Positions 14,562-21,276 of a stretch of DNA of 23,268 nucleotides are shown one piece after another. The DNA is from Sodaliphilus sp050873765 (GTDB taxonomy: Bacteria > Bacteroidota > Bacteroidia > Bacteroidales > Muribaculaceae). Every line of letters starts with the position of its first letter. Position 1 is the stretch's first letter. The stretch spans positions 1 to 23,268 of the forward strand of contig JBNMJK010000041.1 of assembly GCA_050873765.1 (NCBI GenBank), written 5' to 3'. A program made the position numbers and the translations under genes. The notes under the pieces are model-generated. The model was not told the DNA's origin. It worked only from the letters and a program-made list of their open reading frames with translations, and did no database searches.

Positions 14562-15191
14562 ATGAAGTACTTTCTTAAAAACAATGGCGAACAACAAAAT
14601 GGGCCATTTGAACTGGGTGAACTCCTCGCCAATGGACTCACGCCACAATCTTACGTTTGGAACGAAACTATGCAAAACTGGTTTCCAGCGATGCAGGTTC
14701 CCGAAGTAGCAGCACTATTAAATACACAGCAGCATCCTCCTATGCCTACAAGCAACGTAAAAGAAGTGGAATTTACCGATGCATTGAAAATCTGTTTCAT
14801 GAAATATGCTACATTTACCGGACGCGCCCGCCGTTCTGAATATTGGTGGTTCATTCTTTGGAACATATTATTAATCATACCCACATGTGGTCTGGCTTCA
14901 ATTGTGTTATTGATACCAAACATTGCCGTCACCTTTCGGCGGCTTCACGACACTGGACACAGTGGTTGGTGCTGGGGAATACCTATGTTCTGCAACACAA
15001 TATACACGGTAATATACTATATAAATCTGTTTGAGGCAATAAAAGTTTATGGAGTGCCGAATCCTATAAGCACCTTTGATATTGTATACTATGCAGCCTC
15101 ACTTGTATATGGACTCGTTTTATTTGTATTTATGGTTCAGGATTCACATGTTGGTGTAAACAAGTATGGTCCAAGCCCAAAATACGATTAA
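14562..15191 (+). CDS. GYF_2-DUF805 membrane protein
   Basis: A 209-residue protein with two parts. Residues 1-55 are a GYF_2-type domain (MKYFLKNNGEQQNGPF then LTPQSYVWNETMQNWFPAMQVPEV), a small fold common in Bacteroidota membrane proteins and thought to bind peptides. Residues 70-209 are DUF805 (FMKYATFTGRARRSEYWWF, then IAVTFRRLHDTGHSGWCWG, ending VGVNKYGPSPKYD), the YhaH-like family with about four membrane helices. The signature arginines (GRARRSEYWW) and the RRLHDTG loop are intact. Function of DUF805 proteins is unknown. It lies after the structured RNA, with a 92-nt gap that holds an inverted repeat ATAGTT/AACTAT (about 14530-14555) and no clear -7 element. Confidence 0.93.
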   Translation: MKYFLKNNGEQQNGPFELGELLANGLTPQSYVWNETMQNWFPAMQVPEVAALLNTQQHPPMPTSNVKEVEFTDALKICFMKYATFTGRARRSEYWWFILWNILLIIPTCGLASIVLLIPNIAVTFRRLHDTGHSGWCWGIPMFCNTIYTVIYYINLFEAIKVYGVPNPISTFDIVYYAASLVYGLVLFVFMVQDSHVGVNKYGPSPKYD

Positions 15192-15333
15192 CTAAAAGTA
15201 AAATCACATTTTAGTCAACAGGCAAAACTTATTGGACTCGAACGCACGAACCGTGTGTCCCTACAGCCTATCTTATACCTTTAAATTTCTACTGAGGGGG
15301 ATTCGGGGTTTATATAAAGGTTATTTAAATTAT

Positions 15334-15365
15334 AAAAGGTCAGAGGGTTGGTGCTCTGACCTTTT
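15334..15365 (-). terminator. Terminator of tRNA-Arg (hairpin readable in both directions)
   Basis: AAAAGGTCAGAG (15334-15345) pairs with CTCTGACCTTTT (15354-15365), 12 bp with an 8-nt loop. It lies about 10 nt past the 3' end of the minus-strand tRNA and carries a T-run there. Its symmetric A/T flanks would also let it stop plus-strand read-through from the DUF805 gene. Confidence 0.85.
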
Positions 15366-15374
15366 TCGGTTAAT

Positions 15375-15449
15375 TGGTGATCCCGTGGGGAGTCGAACCC
15401 CAATCGAAGGAACCGGAATCCTTTATTCTATCCATTGAACTACGGGACC
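15375..15449 (-). tRNA. tRNA-Arg, anticodon CCG
   Basis: The minus strand folds into a complete cloverleaf: acceptor GGTCCCG with CGGGATC, D arm GTTC/GAAT, anticodon stem AAGGA/TCCTT around loop TTCCGGT (anticodon CCG, reading CGG), and T arm TGGGG/CCCCA with loop TTCGACT. The discriminator base is A and CCA follows directly in the DNA (15377-15375), so the CCA end is encoded. It is transcribed alone from the promoter at 15497-15527. Confidence 0.97.
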
Positions 15450-15496
15450 AATGTGGCTCTCGCTTCTGCGAGGTGCAAATTTTCGGTTTTGCTATG

Positions 15497-15527
15497 CAAA
15501 TTTAGCTATAATCTTGTAACTTTGCAA
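15497..15527 (-). promoter_or_regulatory. tRNA-Arg promoter (TTG, 20-bp spacer, TAAATTTG)
   Basis: On the minus strand TTG (15527-15525) and TAAATTTG (15504-15497) are exactly 20 bp apart. Transcription would start near 15490, leaving a roughly 40-nt 5' leader to be removed. It overlaps the ung promoter on the other strand. Confidence 0.75.
15517..15524 (+). promoter_or_regulatory. ung -7 promoter element
   Basis: TAACTTTG matches TAnnTTTG. Transcription would start near 15531, about 16 nt before the ATG. ATG, not TTG, sits at the -33 position (15494-15496). The element abuts the -33 TTG of the divergent tRNA promoter. Confidence 0.65.
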
Positions 15528-15546
15528 ATCAGAAACCTACTTTGAT

Positions 15547-16209
15547 ATGAATGTGAAAATAGAACCGTCTTGGAATGTGGAACTTGCCGCAGAATGGAAT
15601 AAGCCCTATTTTGTGAGCCTCACTCAGTTTGTGAAACAGGAATATGCGCAAAAGCGTATTTTTCCACCAGGCAACCAGATTTTCGCCGCCTTCAACGCCA
15701 CGCCTTTCGATAAGGTGAAAGTGGTGATTCTCGGCCAGGACCCCTATCATGAACCTGGACAGGCCCACGGGCTCTGCTTCTCGGTAAATGAGGGTGTACC
15801 ATTTCCTCCTTCGCTGCAAAACATATTCAAGGAGATTCACGACGACACTGGCGCACCTATCCCCACCAACGGCGACCTCACACGCTGGGCGCGGCAGGGC
15901 GTGCTGCTGCTCAACGCCACACTCACGGTGGAGAATCACCGCGCAGGCTCACATCAGGGCAAGGGCTGGGAGGAGTTTACCGATGCTGTGATTGCCCACC
16001 TTAGCGAACACCGCGAGCATCTGGTGTTTATTCTGTGGGGCTCATTCGCGCAAAAAAAGGGAGCAAGAATCAACCGCATGAAGCACCTTGTGCTCACATC
16101 GCCCCATCCATCGCCCCTTTCGGCCTACCGTGGCTTTTTCGGCAACCACCACTTCTCACAGGCCAATGCCTATCTCATTCAGCACGGACTCACGCCCATC
16201 GAATGGTGA
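15547..16209 (+). CDS. ung: Uracil-DNA glycosylase, family 1
   Basis: A 220-residue cytosolic DNA repair enzyme that removes uracil from DNA. All family 1 motifs are present: the water-activating loop GQDPYHEPGQAHGLCFS (63-79) with D65, the uracil-contacting LLLNATLTVE (120-129) with N123, and the minor-groove intercalation loop HPSPLSAYRGFF (187-198) with H187 and L191. The length is normal. It has its own promoter overlapping the divergent tRNA-Arg promoter and is not in an operon. The hairpin just downstream (16237-16268) has its T-run on the opposite strand, so its own termination signal is weak. Confidence 0.97.
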   Translation: MNVKIEPSWNVELAAEWNKPYFVSLTQFVKQEYAQKRIFPPGNQIFAAFNATPFDKVKVVILGQDPYHEPGQAHGLCFSVNEGVPFPPSLQNIFKEIHDDTGAPIPTNGDLTRWARQGVLLLNATLTVENHRAGSHQGKGWEEFTDAVIAHLSEHREHLVFILWGSFAQKKGARINRMKHLVLTSPHPSPLSAYRGFFGNHHFSQANAYLIQHGLTPIEW

Positions 16210-16230
16210 GATCATTTTTCGGGTAAATGT

Positions 16231-16268
16231 AAAAAAACGCGGACTCAGTTTCACAACTCAGCCCGCGT
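16231..16268 (-). terminator. Minus-oriented rho-independent terminator
   Basis: On the minus strand ACGCGG (16268-16263) pairs with CCGCGT (16242-16237), extended inward with one G-U pair and one mismatch, followed by a seven-T run (16237-16231). On the plus strand no T-run follows, so the oriented function is leftward, away from lrp. Confidence 0.65.
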
Positions 16269-16337
16269 CCGTTCTGTCTATTATTACCATTAAAAACTTG
16301 TCAAAATCATCATTATAAAATGAAAAACGAGAGTATT
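16231..16337 (-). ncRNA. Candidate ~107-nt minus-strand small RNA, divergent from lrp
   Basis: A promoter-like pair on the minus strand (16344-16374) and a well-formed terminator (16231-16268) delimit about 107 nt with no convincing ORF (one 7-codon frame only). No gene on the minus strand uses this terminator. Assignment rests only on these two signals. Confidence 0.4.
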
Positions 16338-16343
16338 TATATG

Positions 16344-16374
16344 CAAATATCCATCTTTTTCTTTTTTTGTGCAA
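16344..16374 (-). promoter_or_regulatory. Promoter-like element divergent from lrp
   Basis: On the minus strand TTG (16374-16372), a 20-bp spacer and GATATTTG (16351-16344). The -7 element deviates from TAnnTTTG at its first base. Its -33 lies 5 bp from the lrp -33. Confidence 0.45.
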
Positions 16375-16379
16375 TACTC

Positions 16380-16410
16380 TTGATAAATTCGGAAAATTAT
16401 TCTATATTTG
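16380..16410 (+). promoter_or_regulatory. lrp promoter (TTG, 20-bp spacer, TATATTTG)
   Basis: TTG (16380-16382) and TATATTTG (16403-16410) are exactly 20 bp apart. The start near 16417 rules out the open frame's upstream start at 16367 and leaves ATG 16427 or 16472. Confidence 0.75.
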
Positions 16411-16426
16411 CCTACAAATAGACGAA

Positions 16427-16942
16427 ATGGCAGAAAATCATACTGGATCAACTGCTCAAAATAGAACAATTATGGTAGAAAAACTTGACGCAATCGACAT
16501 TAAAATTTTAAAAGTGCTTCAGCAAAACGCCAAACTCACCACCAAGGAGCTTGCTGAAGCTGTGCATCTTTCGGCATCGCCCACTTTTGAACGGCAGAAA
16601 AGGCTGGAGCGAGAGGGATATATCCAAAAATATGTGGCGGTGGTGGACCCCGACATGGCTGGCAACGGTATGCTCGTGCTCTGCAACATCAGACTCAAGC
16701 AGCATGGAAAGGAATATGCGCGTGAATTTGTGGACGCGGTGAAGAGCATGGAGGAAGTGACCGAGTGCTTCAATACCAGTGGCGACTTCGATTATATGAT
16801 CAAGGTGTTTGTGCGCGACATGCACCACTACCAGGACTTCGTGCTCAACCGTCTGGGCGAAATGAAGTCGATAGGCTCGGTTCACAGCGTGTTCGTGATC
16901 GGCACCGTTAAAAATGTGCATGCTGTGCCAGTGGCGCAATAG
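16427..16942 (+). CDS. Lrp/AsnC family transcriptional regulator
   Basis: From ATG 16427 the product has 171 residues. The conserved family start is closer to the internal ATG at 16472 (MVEKLDAIDIKILKVLQ), which would give 156 residues, and either is compatible with the promoter. The N-terminal helix-turn-helix (TTKELAEAVHLSASPTFERQKRLEREGYI) is followed by a linker and the RAM/AsnC ligand domain (CNIRLKQHG, then VTECFNTSGDFDYMIKVFVRDMHHYQDFV). Such proteins bind DNA as dimers or octamers and usually sense amino acids. The targets are not evident, and neighbours are not amino-acid genes except the metX-hom operon 2.5 kb away. Autoregulation is common in the family and would act on the compact divergent promoter region at 16344-16410. 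Confidence 0.92.
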   Translation: MAENHTGSTAQNRTIMVEKLDAIDIKILKVLQQNAKLTTKELAEAVHLSASPTFERQKRLEREGYIQKYVAVVDPDMAGNGMLVLCNIRLKQHGKEYAREFVDAVKSMEEVTECFNTSGDFDYMIKVFVRDMHHYQDFVLNRLGEMKSIGSVHSVFVIGTVKNVHAVPVAQ

Positions 16943-16973
16943 CGGCTCAGGGCTGGCGAATCAGAATCAGAAT

Positions 16974-17005
16974 AAAAAAAGCACCTCGAAATCACTTCGC
17001 GGTGC
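16974..17005 (-). terminator. Minus-oriented rho-independent terminator next to the lrp stop
   Basis: GCACC (16981-16985) pairs with GGTGC (17001-17005), with a nested CGAA/TTCG stem. On the minus strand a seven-T run (16980-16974) follows. On the plus strand no T-run follows, although the hairpin may still help end lrp transcripts. Confidence 0.75.
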
Positions 17006-17288
17006 CCATAGGAAAAAATAGTATGAATAAAATGAGGTAATTTAAGGTTAAGTCCTTTATTATTTATGCCAACCACTCATCTGTAAACATTACAGTTCCG
17101 TGGTAGTGAAAAATATTCTTTTTTTAAACCACTCTCTCCTCCACGCCCCATCTAAAGGCGGAAGAATAAATTATAAAATGTAGCTGATTATACGTATCAG
17201 AATACACTTGAATTTTAGTCATAAATATATCTATTCGCGAAAAATGAATTAATATTGATTTTTGCAAAATGCTCAAAACTCATCTTTC
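16974..17288 (-). ncRNA. Candidate ~315-nt minus-strand transcript (small RNA or small-ORF mRNA)
   Basis: A full consensus promoter (17295-17325) and a strong terminator (16974-17005) on the same strand delimit about 315 nt. The only early frame is 22 codons (17283-17215, ATG just 5 nt from the predicted start). A 64-codon frame at 16882-17076 runs through the terminator and is not credible. Local hairpins include CTGAT/ATCAG (about 17184-17200). The RNA ends about 30 nt before it would run antisense into lrp. Confidence 0.5.
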
Positions 17289-17294
17289 ACACCA

Positions 17295-17325
17295 CAAAGA
17301 TATACAACAATCACATATTACGCAA
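17295..17325 (-). promoter_or_regulatory. Full consensus promoter on the minus strand (TTG, 20-bp spacer, TATCTTTG)
   Basis: On the minus strand TTG (17325-17323) and TATCTTTG (17302-17295) are exactly 20 bp apart, the same geometry as the metX, lrp and tRNA-Arg promoters. No annotated gene lies downstream of it. Confidence 0.7.
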
Positions 17326-17476
17326 GCATTTTTACCTTTTTTGAAACACTTTTACTTTTGTCCAACATCTATTTTTTTGCATATTCATTACATAATTTCT
17401 TAATTTCAGCCAAGTTAATGGTGATTTATTCCAGTTTTTAAGCATTCTACGAAATAAATAAATTCGCATTTTTTAT

Positions 17477-17484
17477 TAATTTTG
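17477..17484 (+). promoter_or_regulatory. -7 promoter element of the glycosidase gene
   Basis: TAATTTTG followed by C matches TAnnTTTG. The start near 17491 leaves a leader of about 58 nt. No TTG at 20 bp, which may indicate a need for an activator. Confidence 0.5.
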
Positions 17485-17548
17485 CAAAATATAATTCCAG
17501 AGATTCTCCCAAAATAAGCATAGGAGAACACTCTGCAACAAAAACTGA

Positions 17549-20176
17549 ATGAGAAGATTTTTTCACATACTTCCCTTATTCATCTTTCTGACAGCACTGG
17601 CAGCTACATCGTGCAAGGAGCAGATGAGCAGCGATGTGGTGGTGCAGAACCAGTGCTTCACCGTGGCCGCCGACTCTGTGGCGGAGGCCAACTGGGTGGC
17701 GCAAGTGCTCTCGCCCACACACATTGTCACCAACTACTCGCCCACCGACACCGCTTCATTCACCCACGACGGCATTGTGCGCTTCCGACTTGCCTTTAAC
17801 GGGCACGACAACGAACTGCCCTCCCACGCCTGCCACTATGCCGCTATGGGGCGCGACACCACAATCACGGCTTTTGAAACAGGCCGCCAGCTCCCTACCA
17901 AAGGCAATATCAAGGCCACAAAATGGCATTTGAAGGTGGACTTGCGCAAAATGATGAAAAAGCTCAACGCCGACGGCATGTTTGCCACTCCCACTGGCGA
18001 CACGATATATCAAGAGGAGTTTAAGGGCGTGTGGATTGCCGGCAACATACCTCCCCTGTCATGGGACTTCTTTGATGTGGAGAGAAACAGTTCACTGAAG
18101 CTCCACCCTACCGACTCTGCCGGCATCTACGAGATCACCATTCCGCTCAAAGTGAATCCTCAGCCCATTCCATATTTCACAGAATGGAAAATCGACAAGG
18201 AAAACGGGGATTACCCCACCATTTCCACATCGATGCCTATCATCGACGCCCTGTTTAACATGAGCGTGGACGACATTGCCAAGGCACTGAAGCAGGAGGG
18301 CGGAAAACAGGTATATCCACTCTGGCCCAACCACACGCGCATAAGCTACCCCATCATTCTTTCACTCGCCTACCTCAACCCAGAGGCATCGATGGCCACG
18401 CTCAGGAGCGCGGTGGAAAACGGCATGATTTCGCACAAGCATAAAAATAATGTATGGCCCATCAACACCGACGACATATCGTGGACGATGGCAGCCTGGG
18501 AGGTTTACGCTGTGACCGGCGACAAGAAGTGGCTCAAATGGGCCTACGAGGTGGCAAGGCGCACCATTGACGAGGAATACGAAATCAATAGCGACCGCTT
18601 TACCGGGCTGATTCACGGAGGTGGGCAGTTTGCCTTTTCACAGGGGCAGTTCTACCCATCGTGGATGGAATACAAAGACATTTATGAGAGCTGCTCGCTG
18701 TCGAACAACGTGTTTTTTGAACGCGCCTTTGAAATTCTCAACGACATGGGCGACGAATTGGGCATCGACAGTGAATACGGCGAGCGCGCCCAAAACCTGA
18801 AGGACGCCATCAACGAAGCGCTGTGGAACGAATCGCTTCACCACTATTTCCAGTACACTTATGTGTATGCGGCGCCAGTGCAGTCGCCCGTAATCGACAA
18901 TTTCGCCCAAGCCATGAGCATACTGTGGAACATTGCCAGCGACGACCGTGCCGAGAACCTGATGATGTACACCCCCGTGAGCTGCTATGGCGTTACAGCC
19001 ACCAGCCCACACTACCAAAGCGACGACAAGGTGAACCTCAGTGAGGTGGCAACACCCATGGTGCAGGCATTCTGGAATTTGGCGGCTGCCAAAACCGAGA
19101 ACGAGAGTATGCTCCGCTATGGTCTGGGTGCCATGTACCGCGCCCAAGCACTGTTCTGCGCCAACAAGGGCGCCCTAAACGCCTTCACCGGGATGCCGCT
19201 TGGCGCATCGGCAGGCGACTTAGGCAGCGCATCGGGAAATTTAGCCATGGTGTTTCGCATCTACGCCGGTATGACATTCCTGCCCAACGGCATAGAATTC
19301 AACCCCTATGTGCCAGTGTTTCTCAAAGGCAAAAAGGAAATCAAGGGATTCAGATACCGCAACGCCACGCTCAATATAGCCATTGAGGGCACCGGCAGCA
19401 ACATCGACCAGTTTATCATCGACGGAAAAGAGACCAACGATAATTTTATCGACGCAGAATTAACAGGCACGCACACCATCGTAATCAGAATGAGCAATGC
19501 CAAGAAGGCGCACCAGCAGGTGACCCTGATGGGCAACAATTTCGTGCTGCCACAAACGCCCGTAGTAAGCTGGGGAGAAAGCGTCAACACCCTGCTCAAT
19601 TACTCCGCCAGCGCCCGCTACCGCATAGTGATTAACGGACAAATCAGATATGGCATCACCGACACGCTTTTCAACATTCAGCCAGAAAAGTCGCTTTACA
19701 CGGTGAATAGCGTGATCAGCATAGGCAACCGCAGCTACAGCTATCTATCCAAACCTCATTATGTGATGAAGGAGTGGCAGCAAATTCCATTCGCGGCCTT
19801 CGCCAAGGCTGGAACGAGCTTAACCATGAGGCAAACGGTGGCAAAAACATCGGTGGAGATGAGCAAGGAAAGAAACCGGAGAATCAATCTGGAGGTGAAT
19901 GTGCCCACAGGTGGCGACTACTACATCGACATTCGCTATGCCAACGGCTTCAATTCGCCCATTTGCCCCACTGTGAGCGTTAAAGCCAACACGCACAACC
20001 AAGGCACAATAGTGCTTCCGCCCCGAGGCGATGGAGAATGGCTCAACACCGGGTGGTCGAACATCATCAAAGCCGAACTGCTGCCAGGGCACAATGTCAT
20101 CACCGTGGAGCGTATCGGCAACCACGGATCAGAATCGCCCGTACTTCTCCATGCCATTCGCATTGCCAAGAAGTAG
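17549..20176 (+). CDS. Trehalase/MGH1-like six-hairpin glycosidase lipoprotein with C-terminal jelly-roll domain
   Basis: An 875-residue exported protein. The signal peptide ends in ALAATSC (C22), a plausible lipobox. Residues 30-220 are beta-rich. About 225-600 form an (alpha/alpha)6-barrel with VWPINTDDISWTMAAWEVY (302-320), IHGGGQFAFSQGQFYPSW (355-372) and EYKDIYESCSLSNNVFFERAF (374-394), features of trehalase-like and MGH1-type glycoside hydrolases. D309, E374 and D377 are candidate catalytic acids, not proven. A fibronectin-like stretch follows, and about 740-875 resemble a CBM6/35 jelly roll (GGDYYIDIRYANG, then WLNTGWSN and PGHNVITVERIG). Substrate is unknown. No susC/susD pair or other carbohydrate gene is adjacent, so it is an orphan rather than part of a visible polysaccharide utilisation locus. 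The convergent DUF3298 gene shares its terminator. Confidence 0.85.
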   Translation: MRRFFHILPLFIFLTALAATSCKEQMSSDVVVQNQCFTVAADSVAEANWVAQVLSPTHIVTNYSPTDTASFTHDGIVRFRLAFNGHDNELPSHACHYAAMGRDTTITAFETGRQLPTKGNIKATKWHLKVDLRKMMKKLNADGMFATPTGDTIYQEEFKGVWIAGNIPPLSWDFFDVERNSSLKLHPTDSAGIYEITIPLKVNPQPIPYFTEWKIDKENGDYPTISTSMPIIDALFNMSVDDIAKALKQEGGKQVYPLWPNHTRISYPIILSLAYLNPEASMATLRSAVENGMISHKHKNNVWPINTDDISWTMAAWEVYAVTGDKKWLKWAYEVARRTIDEEYEINSDRFTGLIHGGGQFAFSQGQFYPSWMEYKDIYESCSLSNNVFFERAFEILNDMGDELGIDSEYGERAQNLKDAINEALWNESLHHYFQYTYVYAAPVQSPVIDNFAQAMSILWNIASDDRAENLMMYTPVSCYGVTATSPHYQSDDKVNLSEVATPMVQAFWNLAAAKTENESMLRYGLGAMYRAQALFCANKGALNAFTGMPLGASAGDLGSASGNLAMVFRIYAGMTFLPNGIEFNPYVPVFLKGKKEIKGFRYRNATLNIAIEGTGSNIDQFIIDGKETNDNFIDAELTGTHTIVIRMSNAKKAHQQVTLMGNNFVLPQTPVVSWGESVNTLLNYSASARYRIVINGQIRYGITDTLFNIQPEKSLYTVNSVISIGNRSYSYLSKPHYVMKEWQQIPFAAFAKAGTSLTMRQTVAKTSVEMSKERNRRINLEVNVPTGGDYYIDIRYANGFNSPICPTVSVKANTHNQGTIVLPPRGDGEWLNTGWSNIIKAELLPGHNVITVERIGNHGSESPVLLHAIRIAKK

Positions 20177-20209
20177 TCAGCACAAAATCAACATACACTC
20201 ATATAAAAT

Positions 20210-20248
20210 TTGCCCCACCAGTCTCGCACTGAGCGAAAAGCGGGGCAA
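20210..20248. terminator. Hairpin between convergent genes
   Basis: TTGCCCC (20210-20216) pairs with GGGGCAA (20242-20248), with a smaller inner stem CTC/GAG. T-tracts on both sides are weak. On the minus strand AAATTTTATATG follows. It lies between the glycosidase stop and the DUF3298 stop. Confidence 0.6.
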
Positions 20249-20277
20249 TAAATCATAATGCTATTTTCTTAAAGCCA

Positions 20278-21051
20278 CTACTTAAGAAGGGCTGCACCCT
20301 CTTTCGTGAGGTAGGGCGAAAGTCTTTTCACAGGAATTACCGCATAAGGCATACCAGCGGCATAGCAAGCAATCTCATAAGAGCCATACAGGAACATAAC
20401 GCCGCCTTTCACCACCCAAGGCGAGGTTCCTGGTGCAGGAAACTTGTTAAAACTCACACCTCCCAAGCAACTACGGAGCTGGGCATTGGTCTTCACCTTA
20501 AAATATCTCTTTAAGCCATTACGAATCAGTAAATTCAGTTTGGTGCTCTTGCGAACAAGGTGATCACTCATGTTCTTGCCGTCGCTTTTTCGGAAAGTGA
20601 CTCCCATATGATAAGGCATGCCATGGGCAGCACCCATAGGATAGTCGTAGCCTTCAAGCTCAAATGTGACTAATTTTGCAGTTTCATACACTTTTTTGAC
20701 GGTGAACTCCTGGGTCTGGTCGGATTCTTCATCAGCCTTCAACTTCGCTACTGAAGCTTCAACCAATTCCTCAACACTGCGAAACGACTGCACTTTCACA
20801 TTAAACAATCCTGCTATCCATTTCCTTACAGCCACATCAACTGCGGAATTTCCAGTAGGCACATCGATAGTGGCATCGATATAGGGGACAAAGTCGGAGT
20901 AAACACGACCAGAACTCCACTCTTTTCCATCTGGAGAAATCTCCCATGTGCGCTTCACATGTTGCCTTTTCACCTCCATCACGCCGGCAGCCTGCGCCAT
21001 CAGGCACGCAGAAACCAGCATCATCAATAACAACGAAAACTTTCTCATCAT
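20278..21051 (-). CDS. Secreted DUF3298 (RsiV-like C-terminal domain) protein
   Basis: About 257 residues from ATG 21051. A GTG two codons upstream (21057) also opens the frame. The signal peptide MMRKFSLLLMMLVSACLMAQA is probably cut before AGVMEVK. A DUF4163-like N-terminal strand region (YSDFVPYIDATIDVPTG) is followed by the DUF3298 core: YDYPMGAAHGMPYHMGVTF with the conserved GxAHG, DGKNMSDHLV, and the C-terminal AVIPVKRLSPYLTKEG. DUF3298 domains occur in anti-sigma factor RsiV, where they bind lysozyme, and in many secreted Bacteroidota proteins with no known role. This one lacks the transmembrane and anti-sigma N-terminus, so it is not RsiV itself. A cysteine sits in the hydrophobic core of the signal (SAC) but not in a good lipobox. 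Confidence 0.88.
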   Translation of the reverse strand: MMRKFSLLLMMLVSACLMAQAAGVMEVKRQHVKRTWEISPDGKEWSSGRVYSDFVPYIDATIDVPTGNSAVDVAVRKWIAGLFNVKVQSFRSVEELVEASVAKLKADEESDQTQEFTVKKVYETAKLVTFELEGYDYPMGAAHGMPYHMGVTFRKSDGKNMSDHLVRKSTKLNLLIRNGLKRYFKVKTNAQLRSCLGGVSFNKFPAPGTSPWVVKGGVMFLYGSYEIACYAAGMPYAVIPVKRLSPYLTKEGAALLK

Positions 21052-21089
21052 TTTCACATTTAAAATTAAACACAGTGATTAATTAAAAG

Positions 21090-21119
21090 CAAAGACAGTG
21101 CAAACCGAATGCATAACAA
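21090..21119 (-). promoter_or_regulatory. Promoter-like element of the DUF3298 gene
   Basis: On the minus strand TTG (21119-21117), a 19-bp spacer and TGTCTTTG (21097-21090), which differs from TAnnTTTG at one base. Confidence 0.45.
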
Positions 21120-21246
21120 CAAACTTTTTTGATTGCTATGCCAAGGTGCAGCCTATCTTATGCAAAGATATGCAAAAAATCATTGGTTCAAATCAATTTA
21201 TCATCAAAATCGTGGAGCCCATACACTGAATATGACCGATTTTTTG

Positions 21247-21254
21247 TAACTTTG
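21247..21254 (+). promoter_or_regulatory. typA/bipA -7 promoter element
   Basis: TAACTTTG matches TAnnTTTG. The start near 21260 leaves a leader of about 17 nt. The surrounding 16-mer TTTTTTGTAACTTTGC (21240-21255) is identical to the one at 831-846 in front of the flavoprotein gene. Confidence 0.6.
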
Positions 21255-21276
21255 CACGATAATATAAGAGATTTGT

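Larger units (their letters stand above)
16943..17548. other. 606-nt AT-rich intergenic region
   Basis: No conserved protein-coding gene is seen. The left part (16974-17325) holds a complete minus-strand transcription unit, described separately. The right part (17326-17548) is very AT-rich and carries the glycosidase promoter element at 17477. The rest shows nothing I can name. Confidence 0.5.

Noticed and set aside
15231..15265. tRNA-like fragment (GACTCGAACGCACGAACC resembles a T arm in reverse)
   Set aside because: No matching acceptor stem, T-stem partner or anticodon arm could be built on either strand, so I do not call a tRNA remnant or att site.
15232..15438. 68-codon ORF overlapping the tRNA
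   Set aside because: It runs through the tRNA terminator and most of the tRNA on the opposite strand, with no protein features.
16882..17076. 64-codon minus-strand ORF at the lrp 3' end
   Set aside because: It reads through the minus-strand terminator at 16974-17005 and into lrp antisense, and has no recognisable sequence.
20278..21051. RsiV-type anti-sigma factor
   Set aside because: The protein has only a signal peptide and the extracytoplasmic domain, with no cytoplasmic anti-sigma region and no ECF sigma gene next to it.
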